From positions 6,498,659 through 6,562,658 of the forward strand of contig NC_083638.1 in NCBI RefSeq assembly GCF_963576545.1: a DNA stretch of 64,000 bases, in the 5' to 3' direction. The translations under genes were made by a program, and so were the position numbers. The first letter of the stretch is position 1, and the number at the start of each line of letters is the position of its first letter. Below are positions 30,783-46,400 of the stretch, one piece after another. The notes beneath the pieces were generated by a model. The model saw nothing but the letters and a program-made list of their open reading frames with translations. It did no database searches and was not told the DNA's origin. The stretch is from Limanda limanda. Its lineage: Eukaryota; Chordata; Actinopteri; Pleuronectiformes; Pleuronectidae.

Positions 30783-33700
30783 CATATAATTCTTCCGTCT
30801 GTCTATGCCATGAGTTTTATTTCATTTATTGTAATGTATTTGACTTTTTCAACTAGTTAATAAAGTTAACTTAGTTATGTGCGCATGACAAATTAACATA
30901 CACATTCATTTGTTCCAGATATACGTCACCAACAGGGCGAGATAAGAGTGAACCACGGTCAGGACGTGAACATGAGCCTGTAAATGTAACGTCAGCAGCA
31001 ACATCATGTTCCCTCTACATCTTCCAAGGTAAGTTTTTCTATTGCCTCTCTAAAGAAAAGGCTCCGGTAATAACCCTGAGACTTTGAAAGATGGAGAAAA
31101 TTATCATTAATAGTTTTGGCAAAATCACAACATGACTTTGCCGCGACAGTTCTGTGCACAGAGCAGGAAATTACATGTAATGTTTGCTCTGTGCCTTCAG
31201 GGAAAGCGCTTTTCATTAGAGGTAACAGTCTGCAGATATGTTTTCCGACCTGTCACCTCAGCAGGTCAATTCATTGATTGGTTATTTATCCTGTGAAATT
31301 AGCTGATGTGGCAGAAATGAAAACCTGCACACTGGAGGAGTCCCCTTTGGTTTCCCACGCTGATTTATGGACTGTCAACTGGAATCAGACAGTGGTTAAG
31401 CAGCAACATATTCCAGCAGCTGTGAACGCAATAATTAATACAACCCCCAGTTCCAAAAAAGGTTTGGATGCTTTTTAAAACAGAACAGAATCATTTACCA
31501 ATCCTGTATTCTGTTAAATACAGTAAAAAGACCAGAAATTAAACTGACCTGTTTATATATTTTTGTAAACATGCTCTCACTCTTAAACAACACGTTCTAA
31601 AACAATTGGCACAGGGGCTTGTTTACCACTGTGTTACATCAGCCTGTTCTATAAAACACACTGAGGACATTTACTGTTAATGTTTTGAAAAGGAAATTCA
31701 CGTAAAAGCAGAAAAAAACAGTTTTTCACTTTTTTTGTCATGCGAACATTCCTTTTTCCAACATATTTCTGTGTTTACAAAAGAATCTGAGGGTGAAGCA
31801 GTCCGGCCTTAAAGTGAAGAATCATGTCACCGAGCCTCTGAAGCAGCGTCACCGTGGTTCTGTCAACATAACCAGCTCCTCTTGGACCAGGGCCTCAACC
31901 ACTTAAAATATTAGAGTTGCAGTTTTTCAAGATTTCACCATCGACCATCTCTCACAGAATAGAATGAGACTCAGTAGAGTGAATACGTCCACAAGGTCTA
32001 ACTGTCTGATTTATGAAGTGTGTTAAAGAAAGTGATAAATTCTTGGATCTGCCAATTTCTTCACATCTGCAACAAAATTGAACTGGTTCTTCCTTGATCC
32101 ATGTCCCACACTTCCACCTATTTTATATGGAATCAACCGACCAAAGTACCGACCCCAGAAGGGGTAAAAAAAACATAACCTCCTTGGATGAGGCAGCAAA
32201 GCATTTAAGTCCAATTCATGATGCCTGATACAAAATGTTCCAAATCTATGTTATTCTTGTAAAATCTACTTCCAAAGAACAATGTTCAGCGTCCTTGTAT
32301 TTAACCTTTCATCATAAAAAAGGCAGATCTTTCTTCATTCAAACATGTTAAATATGTAAACAGTGTACATAACTCAAAATTTAAATACAGTCGCTGTTTG
32401 GTCATCTGCCCATGACTTTAAATCATCATTTCATGGTCATGTTGTGGCACTTAATTCTGTCTCTCATGCCTGAGTCTCTTAAAGGACGAGCGACACCACG
32501 GAACAACTGGATGAGGCGTATCAGAGCAGCGCTGCCAGCAGTGTCCCACGCTCTGTGGGACCTGAGGCAAAGTGCCAGGGACAAATCACCTCGGTGAAGG
32601 ACACCTTAAAATGTATCATTTATATATATATATGTTCCATATTGCATCATTAGCATAAATCCTGATAAAATGCTCTTGTTAGTGCATTTCATCATAAAAG
32701 AAGTTTTGATTATACAAAAGCTACATCTGCCACAGTTTTCATGTACTATACAAAGTTTGAACTATTTCCAAAATGTGTTTTTTTGCTGGGATGAAAAAAT
32801 CTAAGCACAAGTAAAAATGTGGATCCAATATCAAAACAGTACCAACACAGCAACAGGCCTTACGTGGGATTTCATGGACTAAGTCTGAGTGCGTTTGATG
32901 AAACATTAATTTGTTGTTTCCTCCGTGGACCTCGTGTGGAGCTCTGATCTGCACTTTTTCCACGGGACTGAAGCGAAAGTCGTGAAGATACGGTTCAAGA
33001 TGTTGTTCAGATCTACGATTCTGATGACTCGAGCAGGAGCGGTGAGGAACCCAGTTGCGACCACCTGCTGCTGCTGCAGACTAATTGGCTTCCAGACTGG
33101 AGTGCAGCGTCGGGTGGTGAACGAGCTGCTCCACACGGAGGGACGGCACTTTCAAAGACTCTTTGAAATAACAGGGACAAGGGAGAGTCTTCACATATTG
33201 AAGGACACAATTAGGGATTCATTTAGGAGCATTGTTTTGGAAATATTCTTTTGTTCCCCGGCTCCCTGATAAAACAAAACCTTTCATTTTTGTGCAGTTC
33301 ATTATAAAGTTTTCTGTTTTATTTTATCTTTGTGTATTTTCTTTCAAGGATCCCTTGAGTAAGGAAAGTTTAGTTTCTTTCTAGTTTTAACAGCCAGCAT
33401 CTTAGCGTTGTCGAATGTGCTTGAGACACATTTGCATTATGATTTAATTATTTAGCAAAAACCTTTTAATATATAAGGCTTTGAGCAGGCATATAAACAA
33501 GCTGTTTAAGAAGAAGACAGCAAAAAATATAAAAAACAGTCAAGAACAAAGTGAAAACTTTGGCAAGCACAAAAATAATAATGATCATATATCATTAGAC
33601 TATTTATTGTTGGTTTTAGATAAGTTGCTGCTTCCTCATCTTTGTCTCACAGGAGCAGAAGAGAGAACATATTTTGTGGGAATGTTTCACACCAGCGTAG

Positions 33701-34118
33701 CAGCAACACAGTCTTTCTATATAAATCTGTATCCATCTCTTTGTGGGCTTTAACCCTGCCAGTGGGACGCTGCTACGAAGACAGAGGCTGTTCCTTTTGG
33801 ATTGTACATGCTTTTCTCCAAGATTAAAGACTTTCCCATAGCAACCAGAGCATCACATTTGTCTTGGAGATACCGAAATGAAAACAACACATGAATAAAA
33901 TACAAATCCGACACATGTACCGTGAGTCAGCAGGGATTACAGCGAGAGAAGATTTTAGCAATAAGCTTGACTGTTGTTGAATTAAGGTCTTTCTCTAAAA
34001 GAAACATGAGGCTTTTTCAGTGTTTCTTTCCTCTGGTGTGTTATATAGGTTTTTGAGAATGTAAAAAATTCTACAAAGTTAATGACCTATCGGAACAAAG
34101 TGGGCCAGCTGGCCAATG
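30783..34118. other. Stretch without a supported gene
   Basis: An open frame at 32925-33269 (+) has ordinary composition (its C-terminal part reads RHFQRLFEITGTRESL) but no family I recognise and no supporting promoter or splice signals. The rest is AT-rich. Confidence 0.35.
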
Positions 34119-34463
34119 GGAGAGGCGGTGGACTAGTGGCAGAAACTTGGACTATGGGCAGAAAAGGTCTCTGGTTCGTCTCTGGTTCGACTCCACGGAG
34201 AAACAACAAAAAGACGAACCTGGATTGATCTGTCCAAATATCCAAGAGAGGTTCTCCCTACCCTGTCTAGTGCCCCTAGAGCAAGGCACCTTACTCCCCC
34301 AACATCTGCTCCCCGGGCGCCGTACATGGCTGCCCACTGCTCTGTGTGTCCTGCACCAGATGGGTTAAAAGCAGAGGTTAAATTTCCCCTTGCATGAGTG
34401 TGCCTGTGCATGTCTGTGCATGTGTGTGGGATAAATAAATGTATCTTAATCTTAATCTTAATC
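34119..34463 (+). mobile_element. tRNA-derived SINE, copy B
   Basis: A-box-like TGGACTAGTGG at 34129-34139, exact B box GGTTCGACTCC at 34184-34194, a tRNA-unrelated body, and a 3' tail of repeated CTTAAT units ending near 34463. It is a close match, in opposite orientation, to copy A at 1982-2316. Internal pol III promoter elements imply past transcription by RNA polymerase III. It is not a functional tRNA gene. Confidence 0.82.
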
Positions 34464-34464
34464 A

Positions 34465-34620
34465 GAGCAGGTTTCATCAGGAGGGAGGGCCTTAAAGAGA
34501 CAGGAGCTAAAACCAAGTGTTTCAGACAGAGGCTGAAAAGAGGAGCTGCAGCGATGGATAGTTTGAGGAAAGTCATGTTTTTTTCTGAACATAAGAACAT
34601 ATACAACTTTTAAAGTAATA
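34465..34620 (+). repeat. Fragment of a second dispersed repeat abutting SINE copy B
   Basis: Gggccttaaagagacaggag, ctaaaaccaagtgtttcaga and gaggctgaaaagaggagctg are phrases of a fish dispersed repeat that usually continues to a gaacataa-acat segment, also present here. It starts directly after the SINE tail, so the SINE probably inserted into or beside it. Confidence 0.5.
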
Positions 34621-37461
<2,841 letters not shown>

Positions 37462-37559
37462 TTGGACTGACAAGACAAGGTCAATATCTAGTATACGATT
37501 GGACTGTGTATTATCCATCCATTATGTACAGTAGAGCTGCTCAGAGTCTTCAGTCAACC

Positions 37560-37668
37560 TCACCCCAGTCTGCCTGTCTTTGGACTACCATCTTCCCATG
37601 AAGGCCTTTGGCTGAACTGGGATTCAAACCAGGGACCTTGGTTCAGTGCTAACCACATTACTACCATT
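37560..37668 (-). repeat. Degraded SINE-like copy (gtctttggact family)
   Basis: Ctgtctttggactaccatct, then actgggattcaaaccaggga, then cagtgctaaccacattacta match the cagtccaaagacatgca family seen at 28270, with its middle deleted. On the minus strand GGTTTGAATCCC is the B-box remnant. Confidence 0.55.
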
Positions 37669-38837
37669 TAAAGGGACAGTGTTCATTAATCAACAGATCA
37701 AATGTTGTAAATTAAACTAAACTTAGCTGAATAGGCAACTTTTCATCTATTGTTGCTAAAGCCAGTTCTTTAAAGGCAACATGCAATTAAACAAAATGGC
37801 CATATATCATATATAATTACAGATATCTATGGACCATAAAAGTGGTCAGGGTTCCCAGAACAATACAATGCATAACATCCAGACTGTTTACAATACAATG
37901 CAACAAACAGATACTATACAAAGCCATTAATATGAATGTTATCTACAAAATACATAAAATATAGTTTTTATTATAAACGTTGGCTTGCTGTTAGCCGTGT
38001 CTTTAGTTTTTATTATCTGTTAAGAGATAGTAGAAGAAACAATTATTTATCTGAGCACACTGCCTTACTGCTGTGACCATATTACCTCACATTTCTGTGC
38101 ATTTACTGAAAAATAGTTTTCTCCTGTCGATAAAATCCCTGTAGTGTCACTGATTTAGAAACAGAGAGATATTCTCAGCACAGCAACATCAAGAGCTCGC
38201 TTTGCACAGGCTTCATCTGCATATACAACCCCCCCGCATACACACACACACACTCACACACTGACACACAGACACACACTCGACACACCACCTGTTTGTT
38301 CCTCTCCTCCCACCTGTGCAGCATCCAAATATACAAACAGGCAAAACAAATTCAGGAAGCGATCGGAGCAGCGCTTACGTCACGCCGTTCTAATCTGTGA
38401 CTAGAGCCCCCCCCCCCTCGCTCTCACTGAAACAACCTGTTCGCTGCTGCATCCAAATAACAATCAGCGAGTCAAGCAATTCACAAAAAGCTTAATTTGG
38501 GGGGAGCTAAAGCTTCTTATTAGCATAACCGACGTGTGTAAATGAAGTCGTCTTGCACTCTGGTATTCAATGAGCACATTTCCAATTTTTAATATACAGG
38601 TTCTGCCTTGAAAATACTTTTAGTTGCTAGGTCGATGTGGAAGTTCCGAGTTATGTGGGTGGAATATATTAATATGTGGGAAAACACTGAGGTTCATGGA
38701 AATTATTATTATTTTTAACAACCACTTTGGCAGGAGATTTAAACGTGACAGTAAATGAAGGAAGTATTCTGCTGCAAACAGCATAAAAGATCGAGCTGCA
38801 AGAGGATGATTAAATTACCAAATATAAAATATATGCC

Positions 38838-38965
38838 TGTAGTTTTTAATTCGGCCCATACTCCCATAAAGGAGGCAGCGTTTATATACCGCAGCCTGAC
38901 ACCAGGGGGCAACCAGATGGTTTGGGGAGCTGTCCTGTTCCGGCGTGTGATATACGCATCATTAA
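38838..38965 (+). repeat. Dispersed teleost repeat, copy 3 (cagtctatg family)
   Basis: Tagtttttaattcggcccat, aaaggaggcagcgtttatat, accgcagcctgacaccaggg, ggcaaccagatggtttgggg and agctgtcctgttc follow the same order as copies 1 and 2. The 3' end is lost. Confidence 0.6.
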
Positions 38966-41900
38966 AATGTCCACGTGTTCACTCAGAAACCCTCAGAGAG
39001 ATGAATTAAAATTCTCTGGGAAGAAAAGAAGAGAGAAGATTTTTTTTGTCTCTCAAAGAGATTTAAAACCTTCGAGGAATATGATGAATACACAAAAGAG
39101 GAGAGAGATATAATCTGAGCAGAGTTGCCATCGTGGTGGCATCATGTCGAGAGAGAGGAAGATTCTGCTCATAGCAACGAATGTTGTTATCAATGATAGT
39201 GACAACAAGAGCTGCTTTCTTCCTTTTGTAACATTATGTTGCTGGGCTGAAGCGGATGTATCACTGCTGCACATGATTCTGAGCCCATTTCCCTGATGAT
39301 TGAGCCTTTTTTATCATTTGGAATAGAACAAAGTTGAAGGCAGATGCTAAAACTGTGATAAGACCCCCCCAGGCAGGACAGATTCGTTAATGGAACTGTA
39401 TTATTTAAATAAAAAGCAAACAGCTCGCAGCAGTTTAATAAATGATCTGAAGTTCAGAACAATGTGTAACTGGAGGGAAACGACCTTGAAACAGTTGAAG
39501 ACAAATTTGCACCTTAATTTGGATCCTGGTTTTACATGTGGCCTCATTGTACCATGCTGAGAAAACATTTTCCCCTCAAGTCTGTATTATCTCCTGCTTG
39601 TCCAATTGTGGCTCGCAGTCACCACACTTTATTTACTTTCCATTTAGCTATAAAAGACAAACAAAAACTGTTAATTTTTTCATTTGAACAGTAATCGTGG
39701 TCCTGATTTACAGTTCGCTAAAAACATATTTCATCCCCTCTCCAAGTGTGAGAACACAACTCTGGAAAGGTCAGAGAAACTTTCTTGTTATTTCTAGTCA
39801 TGTGAAGTTCAATATTACAATCATTACACATTATGCTCCTGTGCAGTGCAGAGCCAGGACTGCACACAAAGCAGGAAGCGCCTCCACCTGCTGTGGGATT
39901 AAAAGCAGGCTTTGCATAGCTAAACAGTGAGATCCCTTGAAGCTGCCAGTCTTTCCTGTGTGCCAGCCTCACAAATCAATACCGACATCAGTTGTGACAG
40001 CTATAGATTCAACAACTTCGCCTGCATCTCAGAGACGAAAGTTGACTTCGGTGTCTTCGGTGTCTCACGCAGCGGGGGGGCCATTGACTGTGTCGAGTCC
40101 GTGTGACCTGGGATTGCTTTTCTTTCCTTAATCTCCGCTCTCTGCTGTTTTGTGAAATCATCAGCACTTCCAGCTCCTGCAGCTCCTTTTCTCAGGCTGC
40201 GCCGATCCTCGTTAATATTGTAAACACGTTATCTATTGGAAATCTCTTTCACTTCGCTCCCCCCCCCTCCCCCTTTCTCTCCCCCGAAACCTGAATCATC
40301 CCGTAATAAATATGGTGAGAGGGAACAGTCCAGCGGGAGGAGAGGGAGGAGAACAGGAAGTGATTGCCAGAGGTGCTTGTAGAATTTTAAAGATCCATTA
40401 TCTCAAACTGGCCTGATTTAATAAGCACTGGGGGACACTGGATTATTAAATCTATCTGTGCTTTAATGAAAAATTCTCCTAAATTATGTCGTTTCCCACA
40501 GAAAGCTCTTCCTCTGGTTCCACGCTGAATTTGTTTCGGTAAATCAGTCCATAGGAGGCTCGGCGACATTAGACATTTCCATATCGGAGAAAAAGTGACA
40601 GATTGTTGCTGCTGATTCAGCCGAGTTGATGCAGAGATGATTCTATAAAGACGTGTTTCTCCACGTGTCTGTGTCAGCAAGAGGTGGAGACCATAAAAAA
40701 ATTGCTCCAATCTTTTATGGTTCCTTACGAGGAAACACATTTCTTTTTTTTGCATCTCTGACAAATCGTGTGTCTTGTCGACTGCGAAACATTTAAATCA
40801 CACACCACTCAAACAAGCACTCTCTCGAAAGCTGGAGCGCCGTCACATCTTCCTCCCGCCCGTTCTCGCTCTGACTTCAAATCCACAATACTGCTGCAGA
40901 AGAGTGGACTCTACGCCCCCACACCTCTTTTACATAAAAGAAATAGTCCTGTCTTCGAGCTCTGCAGCTGACAGCCCATAAGCATATGAATTTACATCAC
41001 TGAGCTGCACACAAGGAGAAAGGGGGCAGTTTGCCATTTGAGAGGGAGCAGCTACTCAAATCTCACCATTTAGAGGAGCAGTTTATCATCCACGTGTTTT
41101 AATATGAAACAGTTTATTACATTTTATTCCCAGTGTATGGAAGTGAAGGAATACCGATATTAAAGGTGCCATGTCCTCCAATCAAACAAGAGGAGCCGGT
41201 CCAAATAGACTCAAGGATGATTTGACCTATTTCCTATGAAGAGTAATTTCAGTTTTTATAATATTGTATTTTATTTTATAATAATATATAGGAAAATCCT
41301 GGCAGCCCTGGACTTCCATACTGTGCTAATAGTACAAATCAGAAGCATTAGTAGTATTATAAGTACTTACAGTTAGTTACATGTTCTCTTCTTTTGCTAG
41401 ATATTAAAATCCTGCCTAAATTATGTACTTGCAAAAGCAATTTCAACTCAATAGTATGTATGTATGTATAGTAAGTACAGTATGTAGAGTAATACGTGTA
41501 TAACAGTGTAACTTAACATTTTGTTGTGGTTCTAATCCACTCAGAGTCCAGAGTCTCTTCTTCACAGAGACTAAATAAAACTTGATTTGCTATTTATTAT
41601 CTCCGAACCTGCTGTGGGCTCTGTGACTCTGGTGCCTGCCAGTAAAGTGAGTCTGCTCCCCCGATTGCACGAAGCGTTTCCGCCTGTAATGGGTTTAGAA
41701 GACATCCTACCTGTGTAGCCCGTAGCTGCATCACAGACTTTGAACATCTAATCAGAAACATCCAGTTGTCTTTAACCCCGAGACCTGCTTCCCTGAACCA
41801 AGCGAGCTGCGTCTCCTCGAATGCACGATTACATACGACTCATGGAAACTAGAAACTAGAAATGTGTCACGTCCGTCTCCTCTTTCCCTTGAGAGGGATT

Positions 41901-42946
41901 TTCTTTTGTCCTGAACTCGTCGCCAATCTCGTGTTTTGCTGCAGTTTTTTGTTTTTGTCTCTCGGACAATTGCGAGTTGCGGAGGCGTTGGAAGTATGTC
42001 TCACGGCGCCACTCGAATACTGATGCTTCATCTGCACCAATGAATGAATCAATCTGCAGCAAATGAAAGAAAAGTGACACTTCATCTTCTCCTACGTGTT
42101 TTTCTTCCGTTCTACTTAACTGCTTATGATTCCCCACACAGTTCTTAACTGCTGGGAGTTCCGCTCATCTTCCTTCCTCCCAATTCATCTCTCAACAACA
42201 CTATGAAAAAAACAATCTATTAGGTTTGTTTCTATTATTAAAGAACAACAGTTATTCATATGCTCTGATAGTGTGTACTCTTCTATGAGCTTGAATAGCC
42301 AGGGGTTGTTGTCCCCAAGCTATATTTCATGAGTGAAATTACAGCCAGCAGCTGTAATGTAATTTGTCTGCTCTGATTACCTCGACGTGCTGAAGTCCCC
42401 TCAAATCATCTGCAGCCTCCCCATACTGTAGATTAGAAAAAAATGAAAGAGAATAACTCAACCACGGGAACATTCTCCTGCACTTTGTAAATGTTTTTCA
42501 TTATCGCTCTCCGTTTCTTTATTTGGACTCGTCATTTATCCGTGTTTAATTACCACATTTATTTGTCGTCTGCTCTACAAAGCCGCATAGAGTCAGGTAA
42601 TGTGACCGCGGACGAGAGAACTCAAATGCCAATCGACAAATCCTGGTGAGGAGTTGAACAACTGGAGATGCATCAAATGAAAAGGGAAATAAAATTGAAT
42701 TAGAAAGGGCCTTTGTGGGCGGGATGGCATTTGTGTGAATGCAAGTATGAGAAACAGTCTCTAAAGGCTGTGACAGAATTGCCATGATGAGTTTATAACC
42801 AAGTACTGAAGCCCATAACTTGAAATAATTAAAACATCTCCAAGTAATAATGTGAGATAAATAAACCAGAAGCACATTAGGCCACTGAGGACAGCTCATC
42901 TATATTTAATGATTTCTAGCATGTTGTTAGCACCACATCGGTGGTT
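38966..42946. other. Stretch without a supported gene
   Basis: Unique, mostly AT-rich DNA with short gtatgta repeats near 41457. The chance frames (for example 40387-40764 minus, 41856-42137 minus) lack recognisable domains. Confidence 0.4.
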
Positions 42947-43485
42947 ACTTTATTAGCTGATTTTGTTTGTATAAATTTGAAATTGCTAAATGACTTCTTA
43001 TACTGTATAAGGTAAATTATGATTATGATTATTTCTGTCTTGGATGTTAATTAAAGTCAATATAGATAACAATTTAAAATTGCACATTGACCGTAGTATA
43101 TATAAATAAACTGTTAACTAAATGAGTTCCTTATCTTGTTAATAACTTTTGCGACCACTTCGATTAATCTTGTGACCTCCTGATCCCCAGTTAGAGAACC
43201 AGTATCACTTTTACTTTACTTTACTTTATTAGCTGATTTTGTTTGTATAAATTTGAAATTACTAAATGACTTCTTATACTGCAAAAGCTAAATTATGATT
43301 ATGATTATTTCTGTCTTGGATGTCAATTAAAGTCAATATAGATAACAATTTAAAATTGCCCATTGACCGTAGTATATATAAATAAACTGTTAACTAAATG
43401 AGTTTCTTATCTCGTTAATAACTTTTGCGACCACTTCGCTTTATCTTGTGACCTCCTGATCCCCAGTTAGAGAACCAGTATCACT
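42947..43485. repeat. 263-bp tandem duplication (276-bp period)
   Basis: Unit 1 (42947-43209) and unit 2 (43223-43485) are direct copies separated by a 13-bp spacer of TTTAC units. By eye they differ at about 10 positions with no indels. Each starts actttattagctgattttg and ends gagaaccagtatcact. The low divergence points to a fairly recent local duplication. Confidence 0.95.
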
Positions 43486-46400
43486 GTGGCTAGATTGGAA
43501 TTGATTATTTAGAAGTGTGCAAATTGAATACTGGCTCCATTTTCTATATTAATCAGTGCCAAATCCCACACTTCTTTCCAAGGACCGTCCTGACAATTAT
43601 GTGCAAACACCAGTTTCAAGTGCTGGGCGACCAGGACGTCATGTTCACTGGTAAACTCCCTCACATTATTAGACTAAGGAGAAAAATGGTTATTTGGCCG
43701 GGTGGGCTATTTATTTTCCCGCTGACTGAGCTGCTGACATTCAGTCGCTCGGTGACATTCACAGAGGAAGTGCATTTGTTGACAAAGTGCTGGAATAATG
43801 CACGAAGGTTGGATGTGACCAGAGACAGCGGCACTCTGGTGTCAGCCCCCCCCCGCACAAAGCACTCTCTCTGGCCTTCTGCTATAATTAGTTTGGGGGT
43901 TAATTGTGTGTATCTACAGAATATTCTGCTGTTCCAGGTACTCGGGGAAAGTGGCATGTGGGAGTAATGAGTCATCATTCAGAACCACTTTTTACAAAAA
44001 AGCTCTGAAGGACAATTTTGTGTTTCCTGTTCTTGACAGGGACAGAACTATTCCAGGGCCAGATACTCAACTAAGACTGCAGTAAAATGTTTCTCTCTAT
44101 TCAGGACAGGCGGCTGAAGATTTGTCATTCTGAATCAGTCTGAAGCCTCATTAGTGAGCACTCTTCACAACAGGAAGAGCCACAGTCCACGGTACGTCTT
44201 TGAGGAGTTTAGCAGGACGGATATCTGGGGGATTGGGAGTCTGCTTCAAATGTAGAACAGGATTCTCCCGGGAGAACAGAGAGGAATGTAGAGAAGGGCC
44301 AGTCCTTGGGCCAGACCCACGTTATCAATAGTCCGACTTGGATGATCTATATAACAAGGCGTGAAAGATGATACAACGAGAAGCTGTGTTTGTATTAAAG
44401 TCAAGGGGCAGACAAGCAAGAAAATCAAAGTGTACAGACTGTTTCTTTGAGCTTTATCCGCCTTCAGAGGAATGTTCTGTACACAATGATCCAACCTGTG
44501 GGAATTTCTAGATTTATGGCCGTTCGATAAATGGCCTTGATTTGAAAATGCATTGTTCATATCAGGTTTAGCATTTAAAAGAAGAAAGATGGATAAATTC
44601 ACCTTTTAAATTATTTTGTATTTATCCTAAAACATGGGAACCACTGCTGAATATGGAAATATGTCATAAATAAGTCATTCTAAATGTTTGGGTATATTTT
44701 ATTAACTTAAAAACAGTTACTCTGCAGATTGAACCCATAAAACAGCATATATTTGTTTGCCGCATATTTTTTCATGTTATATGTTTAATATATGACCATT
44801 TATGTTCATACAATAGTTTTACTTTAATTATTACTGAATTATGCAACAATTACAACCACATTTAGGACAGTGTGCTAAAATTAAAGATTAATGGAGGCTA
44901 TTTACGATGTTCTATTGATGTTTACAGCAGGCAGACAGTGTCATACAGTTTCATTAGAGTATATGAGGAGTAATGTGGAGCTCAATGAGAATACAACAGT
45001 GTGAGTTATGGATCAAAACAAGGACATTTACTTGCTAGTGGGTGGCTCCTGGATGTGAAGTTTCACTGACTCCTGTGTTTGAGCTTTAAAACAAACAGTT
45101 GCATTTCAGTAATAAGCACTAGGCTAAGTTTCAATTCTTTTACGCGGCATTGATGATATTATATCTCTAGAAAGTCTCGTATTTTGGAAGATGCATATAT
45201 TAGAGTAATGTAGTTAATAAGATTTTAGTCCAGGGACTTCACTGGGGCCTGGGAGAGACATGGTTCACTGACTCCCATTAACTTGACTGAGTGAATCGTG
45301 GAAGTCTTCTGTACCTTTGATAAAATAAACTGAGCAATATCTTGCACACATTAATGTGTCCTGAGGGTTTGGTGCTGATGTAAATTACCGAGCCAGTTAA
45401 GAAACAAAATCCCAAAGCTGACTCTAGCCACGTCTTTAAGGTTAAACATGTCGTGAATCCATCTGATGAAGGTACATTTATCATGCAACCTTCAGGTTAC
45501 ATTTTCCCACATGTACAGGTTTATGCATGCACCATAGGCATTTTCATTAAGATGGGGTCTTAAGTGCTTAGCACACATGAATACTATGATATGCAGAACT
45601 CCTACTGGTACTTCATGCCTGAAGGAAGAAGCTAGACTCAGCAAGAAAGAACAAAATGTCTCTTTGCCATGACAGCTAACAGTTAGCATACTCATAGGTT
45701 CTGTAGCTGCATGCTTCATATCCTTCGACACTTGTCTATGACCTTGATCACGACACACTGACTGACACCACAGGCTGTACATGAAGACGGAAGAAAGTCA
45801 TAAATCCAAGGGTCTCCATGTTAATGGATGGGACATGGCATAAACAAATAAAAAGCCAATGCGTCAAATAGTTAAAAGATGGTTTTAGTTGTTTGATGCT
45901 ATAAAAATGTGTAAAAACATCACATTGCCGTTGAGAAATACTGAGTCTCAATTGGTCGAGCCCATGTATTGTAGAGATCTTGCTACAACCACTGATGGCT
46001 ACTTGACAGACTCTGACTCCAAAGTTCTGTAAAGTGGGTGGAAGTAGAGACACGTCGTTCATACAGTCTATGCTCAAATCCTACTACTAAAACACATTGA
46101 TTGACACATATCCAGACCAATCAGTGTATGATGTGTGTTATTGTATTTATATTGGATTATGTAATAACGTGGGGGACAGATACAGAAACTGTTTTCATCA
46201 GTGACAGTGACAAAACTAGCTATCTCGCTGAAGCTTGAGCCTCTGATCCTTTATCTGTGTGGAAGTGTTTATCCTCCACAACTTCTCCTGTTTTATAAGA
46301 ACAGAACTGCCAGTGTCATATCACAGTCTGAGCCTGGGGATGGGTTTAAAGGATAGACAGGGAAGTAAGGAGGTGATTTTGAACTTCTGCCACTAAAACC

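Noticed and set aside
32925..33269. 114-codon + strand frame
   Set aside because: Protein-like in places but no recognised family, and flanks lack signals; left as unsupported.
34129..34194. Possible tRNA gene because of A and B boxes
   Set aside because: The sequence between the boxes does not form a tRNA cloverleaf, a second copy exists and a SINE tail follows, so it is a SINE head.
42947..43485. Possible CRISPR or satellite array
   Set aside because: There are only two long copies with a 13-bp spacer; this is a local tandem duplication in a vertebrate genome.
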